Shown here piece by piece: positions 1-6,739 of a stretch of DNA of 6,832 nucleotides. The stretch spans positions 1 to 6,832 of the forward strand of contig CAMLFJ010000187.1 in the NCBI GenBank assembly GCA_946479205.1, given 5' to 3'. The position numbers and the translations under genes are program-made. The notes below the pieces were generated by a model that saw only the letters and a program-made list of their open reading frames with translations, was not told the origin of the DNA and ran no database searches. How positions within the stretch are numbered: position 1 is the stretch's first letter; the number at the start of each line of letters is the position of its first letter. The stretch comes from an uncultured bacterium (lineage in GTDB: Bacteria > Methylomirabilota > Methylomirabilia > Rokubacteriales > CSP1-6).

Positions 1-1
1 G

Positions 2-904
2 GTGACCTGCGTGGACACCGCCCCCGCCTACGGGGCGGGCCATTCCGAGGAAGTGGTGGCGCGCGCGCTGGAGAAGCATCGCAAGGACGTCGTCCTCGTC
101 ACCAAGTGCGGGGTGAAGGTGCCGCCGCCCGGCCAGCCCGGGCCGCTGCGCGACGCGAGCCGGGCGAACATCCTCGCCGAAGTGGACGCGAGCCTGAAGA
201 GGCTGCGCACCGACTGGGTGGACGTGCTGCTCGTGCACTGGCCCGACGCGGCGACACCCGTGGAAGAAACCATGCACGCGCTGGAAGAGGTGGTGGGCTC
301 CGGCCGCGCCCGCTTCGTCGGCGTGTCCAACTTCACCGGCGCCATGCTGGCCGAGTGCATGACCACCCGGCGCGTGGACGTCTCGCAGGTGGGCTACCAC
401 ATGCTCGACCGGCGCCAGGAGCAGGAGACGTTTCCGTTCTGCGTCGACAATGGCATCGGGGTGATGGGCTACGGCTCGCTCGGCCACGGCCTGCTCACCG
501 GCGCCTTCACGGAGACCACGACCTTCGACCCCGCGCGCGACTGGCGCGCCGGCGGGGTGGCGTTCGGTCAGCCGATCTTCCGCGGAGACAATCTCAAGAC
601 CAACGTCGGGGTGGTGGAGCGGCTGCGGCGCGAGGTGGCCGCGCCGCGCGGGGTGCCGCTGAGCCAGATCGCGCTCGCGTGGGTGCTGGGGAATCCCGCG
701 ATCAGCACCGCGCTGGTGGGGGCCCGCACCCCCGCCGAGGTGGACGCCAACGACGCGGGCGCCGAGCTGCAGCTCTCCGCGGCCGAGCGCGCGACGATCG
801 AGAAGATCCTCGACGGCGTGGCGGGCCGCGTGCGGGAATTCACCCCGCTGCGACCCGCCATGGAGCCGTGGGGCGAGGAGCTGAAGGCCGGCCAGTCCGC
901 CTGA
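2..904 (+). CDS. Aldo/keto reductase, 5' end cut by window edge
   Basis: NAD(P)H-dependent aldo/keto reductase, a cytosolic (beta/alpha)8 barrel that reduces aldehydes or ketones to alcohols. The visible 300 residues begin inside the conserved DTAPAYG segment, which in full-length relatives lies roughly 50 residues from the start. The true start is therefore upstream of the window, and the GTG at position 2 is only an internal valine codon. The whole catalytic tetrad is present in the expected order: Asp5, Tyr10, Lys35 (VTKCG) and His79 (LVHWPD). GVSNF at 107-111 and a C-terminal GARTP cofactor-phosphate-binding segment at about 240-244 also match the family. The overall pattern resembles the AKR11/IolS/YdhF-like group, but the substrate cannot be read from sequence. 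It is followed after 34 bp by a same-strand exporter gene, so the two may be cotranscribed. Family assignment is very secure; the physiological role is unknown. Confidence 0.93.
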   Translation: MTCVDTAPAYGAGHSEEVVARALEKHRKDVVLVTKCGVKVPPPGQPGPLRDASRANILAEVDASLKRLRTDWVDVLLVHWPDAATPVEETMHALEEVVGSGRARFVGVSNFTGAMLAECMTTRRVDVSQVGYHMLDRRQEQETFPFCVDNGIGVMGYGSLGHGLLTGAFTETTTFDPARDWRAGGVAFGQPIFRGDNLKTNVGVVERLRREVAAPRGVPLSQIALAWVLGNPAISTALVGARTPAEVDANDAGAELQLSAAERATIEKILDGVAGRVREFTPLRPAMEPWGEELKAGQSA

Positions 905-933
905 GGAGCTCCGGAGCCGAGACGCCGGCCTCC
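905..933 (+). other. Short inverted repeats between reductase and exporter genes
   Basis: The 34-bp gap holds a perfect 10-bp palindrome, GCTCCGGAGC, at 908-917. A second possible hairpin pairs GGAG (913-916) and CC (917-918) with GG (927-928) and CTCC (930-933), leaving one bulged C. No T-run follows, so it does not look like an intrinsic terminator. It occupies the place where a ribosome-binding site for the exporter would be expected. With such G+C richness it may be chance. Confidence 0.2.
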
Positions 934-938
934 CCCGC

Positions 939-2555
939 ATGACCACCCCCGCGCCCGATCTCCCGCCGATCTCGGCAGGCCGAAAGTGGGCCATCACCCT
1001 CACGGTCATGGTGGTGGCCTTCATGCAGATCCTGGACACGAGCGTGACCAACGTCGTGCTCCCGCATCTTCAAGGATCGCTCTCGGCGGGGCTCGACGAG
1101 GTCTCGTGGGTGATCACCTCGTATCTGGCTGCCAACGCGGTGGTCATCCCGGCGACGGGATGGCTCGTCAGCGTGTTCGGGCGCAAGCGATTCTTCCTGA
1201 TCTGCTGCACCCTGTTCACGGTCAGCTCGTTCATCTCCGGGGCCGCGCCCGACCTGCCCACCCTGATCGCGGCCCGGATCTTTCAGGGCCTCGGCGGCGG
1301 GCCGATCATCCCGCTCTCGCAGGCCATTCTCTGGGAGATCTTCCCCTTCCATCAACGCGGGATGGCGATGGCGGTGTGGGGGGTCGGCTTCATTCTCGGC
1401 CCGATCCTGGGGCCGACCGTCGGCGGATATCTGGCCGACGAGTGGTCGTGGCGCTGGATCTTCTACATCAACCTACCGGTCGGCATCCTCGGCTTCCTCC
1501 TGGCGACCGCGTGCCTGTTCGACTCGCCGTTCCAGAAGAAGCGCGGACGGATCGACGCGTGGGGCCTCGGGCTGATGGTCGTGGGCTTCGGGTGCCTCCA
1601 GCTCGTCCTGGATCGCGGGGAGCGCGAGGAGTGGTTCGACTCGACGGCGATCCTCACCATGACCGCCGTCGCGGTCTGCGCGCTCGCCGCGTTCCTGATT
1701 CGAGAGCTGAGGGCCGATGACCCCATCCTGGACCTGACCGTCTTCACCGACCGAAACTTCGCGATGGGCGCGATGCTGATCTCGGTCATCGGCTTCGGCA
1801 TGTTCTCGAGCATGCTGCTGGTCGCGGTCTTCACCCAGAAGCTCCTGAACTACGACGCGTGGACCGCCGGCCTGGTGCTGGCTCCGAGCGGCGTCGGCAA
1901 CATCCTCTCGCTCTTCGCCTCCGGCATCGTCACGCGGGTCGATCAGCGGATGATGCTGGCCTTCGGGTGTCTCCTGAACGCGGTCAGCCTCTACATGATG
2001 ACGTCGCTCACGCTCGGGATGGACTACTGGGCCCTCGCGTTCCCGCGCCTCGTCCAGGGCATCGCGGTCGGGTTCATCTTCGTCCCGCTCTCGACCCTCG
2101 CTCTCGCGACGATCCGGCGCGACAAGCTGGTCAACGCCACCGCGGCCTACGGAATGATGCGGAACGTGGGGGGCAGCGTGGGCATCGCGCTGATGACGAC
2201 GCTCCTGGCCCAGCGCAGCCAGTTCCACCAGTCCACGCTGGTGAGCCACGTCACGGTGTGGGCCCCGGAGACGCGCGCCCGGCTGTCGACCTGGGCGGGA
2301 TATTTCGCCACCCAGGGCACCGACGCCTTCACCGCCGAGCGCCGGGCGGTGGCCATGCTGTATCGCGAGACGGTGACGCAGGCGCAGCTCCTGGCCTACA
2401 CGGACACCTTCTGGATGCTGGCGGTGATGTTCGCGGCGGCGCCGCTCTTGCTCCCGTTCATGCGCCGCATCCGGCTCTCGGCCCCGCCGCCCACCGAGGC
2501 GAAGCGCGAGGGCGCCGCGGACCCGCCGGCCCGCGACGCCCCCGATCACCTATAG
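939..2555 (+). CDS. DHA2-family (EmrB/QacA-like) MFS multidrug/metabolite exporter
   Basis: Inner-membrane proton-coupled exporter of the major facilitator superfamily, drug:H+ antiporter-2 type, which normally has 14 transmembrane helices. At 538 residues it has the usual family length. Visible motifs are the helix-1 motif LDTSVTNVVLP (32-42), the loop motif A GWLVSVFGRKR (74-84), RIFQGLGGG (113-121), the antiporter motif C GVGFILGPILGPTVGG (148-163) and WRWIFYINLPVG (171-182). Hydrophobic helices continue to about residue 507, and a charged proline-rich tail ends the protein. The ATG at 939 gives a normal short cytoplasmic N-terminus before helix 1. No Shine-Dalgarno sequence is evident 5-12 nt upstream, so coupling to the preceding reductase gene is possible. 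No EmrA-type membrane-fusion partner or TetR/MarR regulator lies in the window, so the substrate is open: it could be a drug, a toxic intermediate or a product of neighbouring enzymes. Confidence 0.93.
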   Translation: MTTPAPDLPPISAGRKWAITLTVMVVAFMQILDTSVTNVVLPHLQGSLSAGLDEVSWVITSYLAANAVVIPATGWLVSVFGRKRFFLICCTLFTVSSFISGAAPDLPTLIAARIFQGLGGGPIIPLSQAILWEIFPFHQRGMAMAVWGVGFILGPILGPTVGGYLADEWSWRWIFYINLPVGILGFLLATACLFDSPFQKKRGRIDAWGLGLMVVGFGCLQLVLDRGEREEWFDSTAILTMTAVAVCALAAFLIRELRADDPILDLTVFTDRNFAMGAMLISVIGFGMFSSMLLVAVFTQKLLNYDAWTAGLVLAPSGVGNILSLFASGIVTRVDQRMMLAFGCLLNAVSLYMMTSLTLGMDYWALAFPRLVQGIAVGFIFVPLSTLALATIRRDKLVNATAAYGMMRNVGGSVGIALMTTLLAQRSQFHQSTLVSHVTVWAPETRARLSTWAGYFATQGTDAFTAERRAVAMLYRETVTQAQLLAYTDTFWMLAVMFAAAPLLLPFMRRIRLSAPPPTEAKREGAADPPARDAPDHL

Positions 2556-2565
2556 CGCGGCTAGG
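2549..2565. terminator. Weak inverted repeat at convergent gene ends
   Basis: The exporter stop (TAG, 2553-2555) and the solute-binding-protein stop (CTA on the plus strand, 2561-2563) face each other with 5 bp between. CCTA (2549-2552) can pair with TAGG (2562-2565), and GC (2555-2556) with GC (2560-2561), around a GCG loop with a small bulge. The stem is very short and has no T-run, and part of the symmetry follows simply from two opposed TAG codons. Any role as a bidirectional terminator is speculative. Confidence 0.15.
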
Positions 2566-4108
2566 GCTTGAGCGCCATGTCGGAGGCGCGGATCAGCTCG
2601 TCGCTGCGCGCCTTCCAGACGAGACGCTTGTTGGCGCCGTAGAGATCGATCTGCTGGTAGAGCGGGATCGCGGGGACCTCCTCGATCCACAGCTTGTTGA
2701 TCCGCTGGTACTGGGCGAGACGCTTCTTCTCGTCCATCTCCGACTGCGCCTGCTCCACCATCCCGTTGAAGTCCTCGTTGAGCCAGTTCGCGAAGATGTT
2801 GGGCGACTTGAAGAGCGGCACGTAGATGGCCTCGGCGTCCATCGTCGGGTGCCCCCAGCCGATCAGCCAGACCGGGCCGGCCTTGTGCACGTACACCATG
2901 TTGTTCAGGTAGTTGACGAACTCGAAGGTCCTCAGCGTGGTCTTGATCCCGGCCTTGGTGAGCTGGCCCGCGACCGCCTCCGCGACCTCCTTGTCCCGCA
3001 CGTAGCGCCCCTGCGGGCCGTTCAGCACGATCTCGAGCCCGTTGGGGAACCCGGCCTCGGCCAGCAGCTTCTTGCTCCGGGCCAGGTCCTGCTTGACCGG
3101 CTTGAGCGACGGGTCGAAGCCGAAGTGCAGGCTCGGCAGCATGGTCGCCACCCGCACCGCCTTGCCGTCCATCACGCCCTTGATGATCTCGTCGGCGTCC
3201 AGCGCGTAGGACAGGGCCTGGCGCACCCGCTTGTCCGTCGTCGGCCCCGCGTACGGGCCGGTCGACTTGTGGCTGGCGTCCATCTGGTGGGTGTAGATCA
3301 TGAGCTGGATGGTCCGGATGGAGGGCGCGGTGCTGAGGAAGAGCTTCGGGTGCTTCTCGATGATCCCGCCCAGGTGGGGCGGGATGTTGACCGCCACGTC
3401 GATCTCGCCGTTCTGCAGCGAGGCCACCCGCACCGCGTCGTCGGGGATCGGCTTGAAGATCACGGTCTTGATCTTGGCGGCGCCGCCCCAGTAGCCGGGG
3501 AAGGCCTCCATCACGATCTCCTCGTCCTTGGACCAGCGGACGAACTTGTACGGCCCGGTGCCGATGGGGGCGCGAGAGATCGCGCCCGCGTCCTTCCCCG
3601 CGTACTCCTTGGGCGGGTACATCGCGGCCTGGCGGAGCGCGATGTGGCTCAGGAACACCGGCCACGGCTTCTTGGTGTGGATCCGCACCGTGAACGGGTC
3701 GACGATCTCCACCCGGTCGATCGGCGCGAACGACGAGGACCCGCGCAGCTTGTTGGCCGGATTGGCCAGGCGCTCGATGCTGAACTTGACCGACTCCGCG
3801 TTGAAGTCCTCGCCGTTGTGGAACTTGACGCCCCGGCGCAGCTTGAACTCCCAGGCGGTCGGGGCGACCAGCTTCGGCATCTCGGCGGCGAGCGCCGGCA
3901 CCAGCTTGAGATTCTGGTCGCGCTCGATCAGGGACTCGAACATCTGCGCGCCCACGTTCGACGCCGGCTGCTCCTGCTGGTTCATCATGTCGAGCGAGGT
4001 CGGGTCCACACCCTGGGCGATCACGACCTTGCCCGCGGGGGCCGCTCCTGCGGCGAGCGGGACCAGGACGAAGGAGAGGACGACAACCGCCGTGCGCCAG
4101 TGGCCCAT
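2561..4108 (-). CDS. ABC transporter family 5 solute-binding protein (peptide/opine/nickel type)
   Basis: Periplasmic or lipid-free secreted substrate-binding protein that delivers a ligand to an ABC importer (SBP_bac_5 family, as in DppA/OppA relatives). At 515 residues it has typical length. A signal peptide is clear: MGHWR, a hydrophobic stretch at about 7-20 and an Ala-Gly-Ala-type cleavage site near 22-23. There is no lipobox cysteine. The family signature is visible at 86-113 (WEFKLRRGVKFHNG, then SVKFSIER), followed by PIGTGPYKFVRW (181-192) and a DKRVRQALSYALD helix near the middle. The ATG is preceded by AAGGAG with an 8-nt spacer, which fixes the start. No permease or ATPase gene is adjacent: the flanking genes are an exporter and an oxygenase on the opposite strand. 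It may serve a transporter encoded elsewhere. Ligands in this family range well beyond peptides and cannot be predicted here. Confidence 0.95.
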   Translation of the reverse strand: MGHWRTAVVVLSFVLVPLAAGAAPAGKVVIAQGVDPTSLDMMNQQEQPASNVGAQMFESLIERDQNLKLVPALAAEMPKLVAPTAWEFKLRRGVKFHNGEDFNAESVKFSIERLANPANKLRGSSSFAPIDRVEIVDPFTVRIHTKKPWPVFLSHIALRQAAMYPPKEYAGKDAGAISRAPIGTGPYKFVRWSKDEEIVMEAFPGYWGGAAKIKTVIFKPIPDDAVRVASLQNGEIDVAVNIPPHLGGIIEKHPKLFLSTAPSIRTIQLMIYTHQMDASHKSTGPYAGPTTDKRVRQALSYALDADEIIKGVMDGKAVRVATMLPSLHFGFDPSLKPVKQDLARSKKLLAEAGFPNGLEIVLNGPQGRYVRDKEVAEAVAGQLTKAGIKTTLRTFEFVNYLNNMVYVHKAGPVWLIGWGHPTMDAEAIYVPLFKSPNIFANWLNEDFNGMVEQAQSEMDEKKRLAQYQRINKLWIEEVPAIPLYQQIDLYGANKRLVWKARSDELIRASDMALKP

Positions 4109-4116
4109 GTTCGCGA

Positions 4117-4122
4117 CTCCTT
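4117..4122 (-). promoter_or_regulatory. Shine-Dalgarno for the solute-binding protein
   Basis: AAGGAG on the minus strand (CTCCTT on plus) sits 8 nt before the ATG that ends at 4108. It is a strong match to the anti-Shine-Dalgarno sequence and supports that start codon. Confidence 0.8.
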
Positions 4123-4150
4123 GGGGGAGAGGTTTGCGTCGAGTTGCGCT

Positions 4151-4180
4151 ACTCTATGGGCCATCGCCGGCGGGAGTCAA
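4151..4180 (-). promoter_or_regulatory. Candidate sigma70-type promoter for the solute-binding protein
   Basis: On the minus strand, TTGACT (plus-strand 4175-4180; five of six matches to TTGACA) is followed after 18 bp by TAGAGT (4151-4156; four of six matches to TATAAT). Transcription would begin near 4143, giving a leader of about 35 nt that contains the AAGGAG ribosome-binding site. Position, spacing and leader length all fit, but it was found by eye. The promoter overlaps the region where a promoter for the divergent oxygenase gene must also lie, so the two could share a regulator. Confidence 0.5.
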
Positions 4181-4195
4181 GTTTGGCACTTCGAC

Positions 4196-4200
4196 GGAGG
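4196..4200 (+). promoter_or_regulatory. Shine-Dalgarno that decides the oxygenase start
   Basis: GGAGG lies 6 nt before the ATG at 4207. The same frame stays open upstream to an ATG at 4154 and beyond, but those starts lack a ribosome-binding site. They would also place extra arginine-rich residues ahead of the normal family N-terminus. The 4207 start is therefore preferred. Confidence 0.75.
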
Positions 4201-4206
4201 GTTCGG

Positions 4207-5052
4207 ATGCCCAAGGTACTCACGGAAGCCCAGGTCCAGGCCTTCGAGCGGGACGGCTGCCTCTCCCCGATCCGGGTGATGAGCGCCGAGCGCGCCCACC
4301 ACTACCGGCAGCGGTTCGAGGCCCTCGAGGCGCGGGTGCCCGACATCAAGAAGATGAAGACCAAGTCGCACCTGCTCTGCCCGTGGGTGCTGGACATCGC
4401 CGAGGACCCCCACATCCTGGACATCTTCGAGGACCTGATCGGGCCGAACATCCGCTGCTGGAGCATGGCCTGGCGGGTGAAGAAGGCCGACGGCCAGACC
4501 TTCGCGGGCTGGCACCAGGATTCGGCTTACGGGGCCGCGCTCCCGGTGGTGCTGGGCGGCCTCGCCCTCTCGGAGTGCGGGGTGCCCCAGGGCTGCCTCC
4601 GGGGCATCCCCGGCTCGCACAAGTGGGGGATCCTCAAGCACGACGAGAGCGAGGATCCCCACAGCATCCTCGCCAAGGGGCAGTTCATCATCGACGAGTT
4701 CGACGAGTCGAAGGCGGTGGACTTCCCGCTCCAGCCCGGTGAGATGGTGCTCTTCGACAACACCCTGGTGCACGGCTCCGGCACGAACGCGGGCCCCGAC
4801 CGGCGCTTCCTGCTGCTGGTCGAGATGTTACCGACGTGGGCCAAGCCGCCCCGTATCCGGCAGCAGGCCATGCTCATGCGCGGGGTGGACACCTCCGGCA
4901 ACTTCGACGACGAGCCGCGGCCAGATGCCGAGTGGTCGGAGACCGCGGTCGCGAACTGGTCCGCGGTGGTGAACCGGCGGGCGCAGCTCATCTTCGCGGA
5001 CAGCAAGGTGACGCCGAGCGAGGCCTACGGGGGAACGCGGGCGGCGACCTAG
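4207..5052 (+). CDS. Phytanoyl-CoA dioxygenase (PhyH) family Fe(II)/2-oxoglutarate oxygenase
   Basis: Non-haem iron oxygenase of the PhyH family, predicted cytosolic. Members use O2 and 2-oxoglutarate to hydroxylate a substrate, releasing succinate and CO2. The protein is 281 residues, typical for bacterial members. The metal triad is complete: His103 and Asp105 in GWHQDSAYG, and distal His189 in LVHGSGTNAG. Arg200, eleven residues later, is the expected 2-oxoglutarate carboxylate anchor. The Asp in HxD argues for hydroxylase rather than halogenase chemistry, since SyrB2-type halogenases have Ala or Gly there. GCLRGIPGSHKWG (129-141) is the conserved strand-turn of the double-stranded beta helix, and the N-terminus (QVQAFERDGC) matches the usual family opening. 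Substrate is unknown; CoA esters, small acids, amines and secondary metabolites are all used in this family. It is divergent from the solute-binding protein and convergent with a second PhyH gene. Confidence 0.9.
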   Translation: MPKVLTEAQVQAFERDGCLSPIRVMSAERAHHYRQRFEALEARVPDIKKMKTKSHLLCPWVLDIAEDPHILDIFEDLIGPNIRCWSMAWRVKKADGQTFAGWHQDSAYGAALPVVLGGLALSECGVPQGCLRGIPGSHKWGILKHDESEDPHSILAKGQFIIDEFDESKAVDFPLQPGEMVLFDNTLVHGSGTNAGPDRRFLLLVEMLPTWAKPPRIRQQAMLMRGVDTSGNFDDEPRPDAEWSETAVANWSAVVNRRAQLIFADSKVTPSEAYGGTRAAT

Positions 5053-5074
5053 CGACGCGCCCGCGTCGCGCTAG
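5049..5074. terminator. GC-rich hairpin spanning both stop codons of convergent PhyH genes
   Basis: GCGACGCG (5052-5059) is followed after two bases by its exact reverse complement CGCGTCGC (5062-5069). In practice this is a 7-bp stem with a GCCC loop. In another register CTAGCG (5049-5054) pairs with CGCTAG (5069-5074), continued by five inner pairs after a 2-nt bulge. Both stop codons (TAG at 5050-5052 and CTA at 5071-5073) lie in or beside the repeat. It would fold on both transcripts and could act as a shared bidirectional terminator or 3'-end stabiliser. There is no T-run on either side, so it is not a classical intrinsic terminator. Confidence 0.45.
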
Positions 5075-5976
5075 TCCGCGTAGGCGCCGGGCGAAGCCGG
5101 GGCCTGCGCGGCGAAGATCGAGCGGTAGCCGACCTGGTCCCAGCGCGGCGGCAGCTTGGCCCGGTAAGGCTCGATGTGCACGTGGGTCGGCTCCGCGCCG
5201 CGGACGAGCACGCCGGTCTTCGAGGTGGGCGCCGGCGCGGGCGTCATCGGCAGCGCGTCGGCGGCCGCGTACACGTTCAGCAACAGCGGCCGCATCCGCG
5301 CCGAGTAGTTGGCGGCGGAGCCGTGGATCACGCGGCAGTCGAGCAGGACCACCGTCCCCGCCGGCCCGCACAGCTCGACCGCGCGCGCGGTGGGCAGGGC
5401 GGCGACGTCGCGCGGGGAGAGCGCGCCCGCCCAGCGGCCCTCGTCGTCGAACTGCTCGTAGAGCGGGCCGCGCTGCGTGCCCGGGATCACGGTCAGCGGT
5501 CCCTGCTCGGCGGCGGTGTCCTCGAGATAGACCCCGAAGGTCAGCACGCCGAAGTTGGTGTGGGGCCACGCCTGGATGTCCTGGTGCCAGCGCACCGCGT
5601 CGCCGCCGGCGGACCACTTGAAGTTGAGCTTCGAGCTGTGGAACCGCAGATCGGGGCCGAGCACGTCCGCGACCAGGTCGACGACCGCCGCGTCTCGCGC
5701 GAACGCCCACAGCTCGGGGTGCTGATCCACCGCCTTGCGCAGCCGCCGGACGTTGGGCTTCTCGGCCGAATGATCGGGCGCGAGGTCGAACTGGTCGTCG
5801 GAGGCGGTGCGGGCGCGCGACTCCTCGATCTTGGCCGCCGCCACCGCGCGCAGCCGGTCGAGCCAGCGCGCGCTCACGTGGCCGGGGACGAGGAGGTAGC
5901 CGTCCCGGACGTAGCGCTCGCGCGCCGCCTGGTCGAGCACGAGAGGCGGACGCTCCAGGACCTGGGCGGTGATCAC
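5071..5976 (-). CDS. Second PhyH-family Fe(II)/2-oxoglutarate oxygenase, coupled to SDR
   Basis: PhyH-family hydroxylase of 301 residues, predicted cytosolic and dependent on Fe(II) and 2-oxoglutarate. Iron ligands are His131 and Asp133 (VRWHQDIQAWPH) and His218 (CRVIHGSAANYS). Arg229, eleven residues after the distal His, is the likely 2-oxoglutarate anchor. LEDTAAEQGPLTVIPGTQRG (151-170) is the standard family segment, and the N-terminal YVRDGYLLVPG (22-32) is the typical opening. The start is GTG at 5976-5974. It overlaps the SDR stop as GTGA, and the upstream ribosome-binding match is weak (a GGCGGGG run), so translation probably depends on coupling to the SDR. The protein is clearly different from the convergent PhyH protein outside the catalytic motifs, which points to another substrate rather than recent duplication. 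Context suggests that this enzyme hydroxylates and the SDR oxidises, or the reverse order. Family is secure, substrate unknown. Confidence 0.92.
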   Translation of the reverse strand: MITAQVLERPPLVLDQAARERYVRDGYLLVPGHVSARWLDRLRAVAAAKIEESRARTASDDQFDLAPDHSAEKPNVRRLRKAVDQHPELWAFARDAAVVDLVADVLGPDLRFHSSKLNFKWSAGGDAVRWHQDIQAWPHTNFGVLTFGVYLEDTAAEQGPLTVIPGTQRGPLYEQFDDEGRWAGALSPRDVAALPTARAVELCGPAGTVVLLDCRVIHGSAANYSARMRPLLLNVYAAADALPMTPAPAPTSKTGVLVRGAEPTHVHIEPYRAKLPPRWDQVGYRSIFAAQAPASPGAYAD

Positions 5977-6731
5977 TGCGCCAGGGCCCCGCCGTCGATG
6001 AGAATCTCGCTCCCGGTCATGTAGGAGGAGTCGTCGGAGGCCAGGTAGAGCACCGCACTCACGATCTCGGCCACCGTGCCCATCCGGCCGAGCGGGATCC
6101 GCTGCAGGCGCCGCGCCATGGCGTCCGGGTCGCGGAAGGAGCTGTGGAACATCTCGGTGTCGACCGGGCCCGGGTGCACCGAGTTGCAGCGGATCTTGTC
6201 CTTGGCGTGCTGCGACGCGGTCACCTTGGTGAAGATGCGCACCGCGCCCTTGCTCGCCGCGTAGGCCGGCTCCTGGTGGAGCGACTGGCCGATGCCCGCG
6301 ATCGAGGAGATGTTCACGATCGACCCGCCGCCGGCCCGCCGCATCGCGGGGATCGCGTGCTTGGTGCCGAGGAAGACGCCGCGCGCGTTCACCGCCATCA
6401 CCCGGTCCCAGTCGGCGACGGTGCGCTCCTCGATCGGCACGCGGGGGATCGTGATCGCCGCGTTGTTGATCAGGACGTCGAGCCGGCCGTAGCGCTCGAC
6501 CGCGATCCGCACCGCGGCCTGCCAGTCCGCCTCGCTCGCCACGTCCAGGTGCGTGTAGACCGCGTCACCGCCCGCGGCGCGGATCGCGGCCTCCACCTTC
6601 TTGCCTTCGTCGTCGCGCACATCGCCGAAGACGACCTTCGCGCCTTCGCGGCAGAAGGTCTCCGCCTCTGCCGCGCCCTGCCCCCGCGCCCCGCCGCTGA
6701 TCAGCGCCACCTTCCCGTCGAGTTTGCCCAT
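5973..6731 (-). CDS. Short-chain dehydrogenase/reductase (classical SDR)
   Basis: Cytosolic NAD(P)(H)-dependent oxidoreductase that interconverts an alcohol and a ketone. At 252 residues it is a normal classical SDR. The Rossmann glycine motif is SGGARGQG (12-19). Asp37, at the end of the second strand (VVFGDV), indicates preference for NAD(H) over NADP(H). NNAAI (89-93) replaces the commoner NNAG. The catalytic tetrad is complete: Asn115, Ser143 (NISSIAG), Tyr157 and Lys161 (YAASK). HPGPVDTEM (about 186-194) and the C-terminal GSEILIDGG are also typical. The ATG at 6731 gives the usual MGKLDGKVALI start and no Shine-Dalgarno precedes it; a promoter very close upstream suggests a leaderless message. 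Its last codons overlap the start of the PhyH oxygenase gene by four bases, so the two form an operon. Annotations such as 3-oxoacyl-ACP reductase or glucose dehydrogenase would be over-interpretation. Confidence 0.93.
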   Translation of the reverse strand: MGKLDGKVALISGGARGQGAAEAETFCREGAKVVFGDVRDDEGKKVEAAIRAAGGDAVYTHLDVASEADWQAAVRIAVERYGRLDVLINNAAITIPRVPIEERTVADWDRVMAVNARGVFLGTKHAIPAMRRAGGGSIVNISSIAGIGQSLHQEPAYAASKGAVRIFTKVTASQHAKDKIRCNSVHPGPVDTEMFHSSFRDPDAMARRLQRIPLGRMGTVAEIVSAVLYLASDDSSYMTGSEILIDGGALAQ

Positions 6732-6739
6732 GACCCGCG

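Noticed and set aside
2..4. GTG at position 2 as the true start of the reductase.
   Set aside because: It would remove the first barrel strand and the usual 45-50 N-terminal residues, so the gene simply continues beyond the window edge.
1473..2549. Minus-strand open frame of 358 codons antisense to the MFS exporter.
   Set aside because: The product is rich in Arg, Glu, His and Gln, with no hydrophobic core pattern or motif. The plus strand encodes an unmistakable transporter in the same region.
2550..3665. Minus-strand open frame of 371 codons in another frame of the solute-binding protein gene, which could look like a frameshifted extension.
   Set aside because: The solute-binding protein frame is intact from signal peptide to C-terminus and the alternative frame is composition-driven.
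4144..4206. Upstream extension of the plus-strand PhyH gene.
   Set aside because: The extra residues are Arg-rich and unlike the family N-terminus, no ribosome-binding site precedes the upstream starts, and GGAGG sits 6 nt before the ATG at 4207.
1859..4279. Very long plus-strand open frame of 806 codons crossing the exporter end and lying antisense to the whole solute-binding protein gene.
   Set aside because: The translation is low-complexity (Arg, Gly, Asp, His, Leu, Val-rich) with no family motifs. It is a stop-poor shadow frame produced by G/C-ending codons of the real genes, both of which have clear domain signatures.
4207..5052. Halogenase function for the plus-strand PhyH-family protein.
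   Set aside because: The iron-binding Asp105 is present; SyrB2-type halogenases replace it with Ala or Gly to make room for chloride.
5176..6024. Plus-strand open frame of 282 codons antisense to the second PhyH gene.
   Set aside because: Arg/Val/Gly-rich shadow without motifs; the opposite strand has complete catalytic residues and family signatures.
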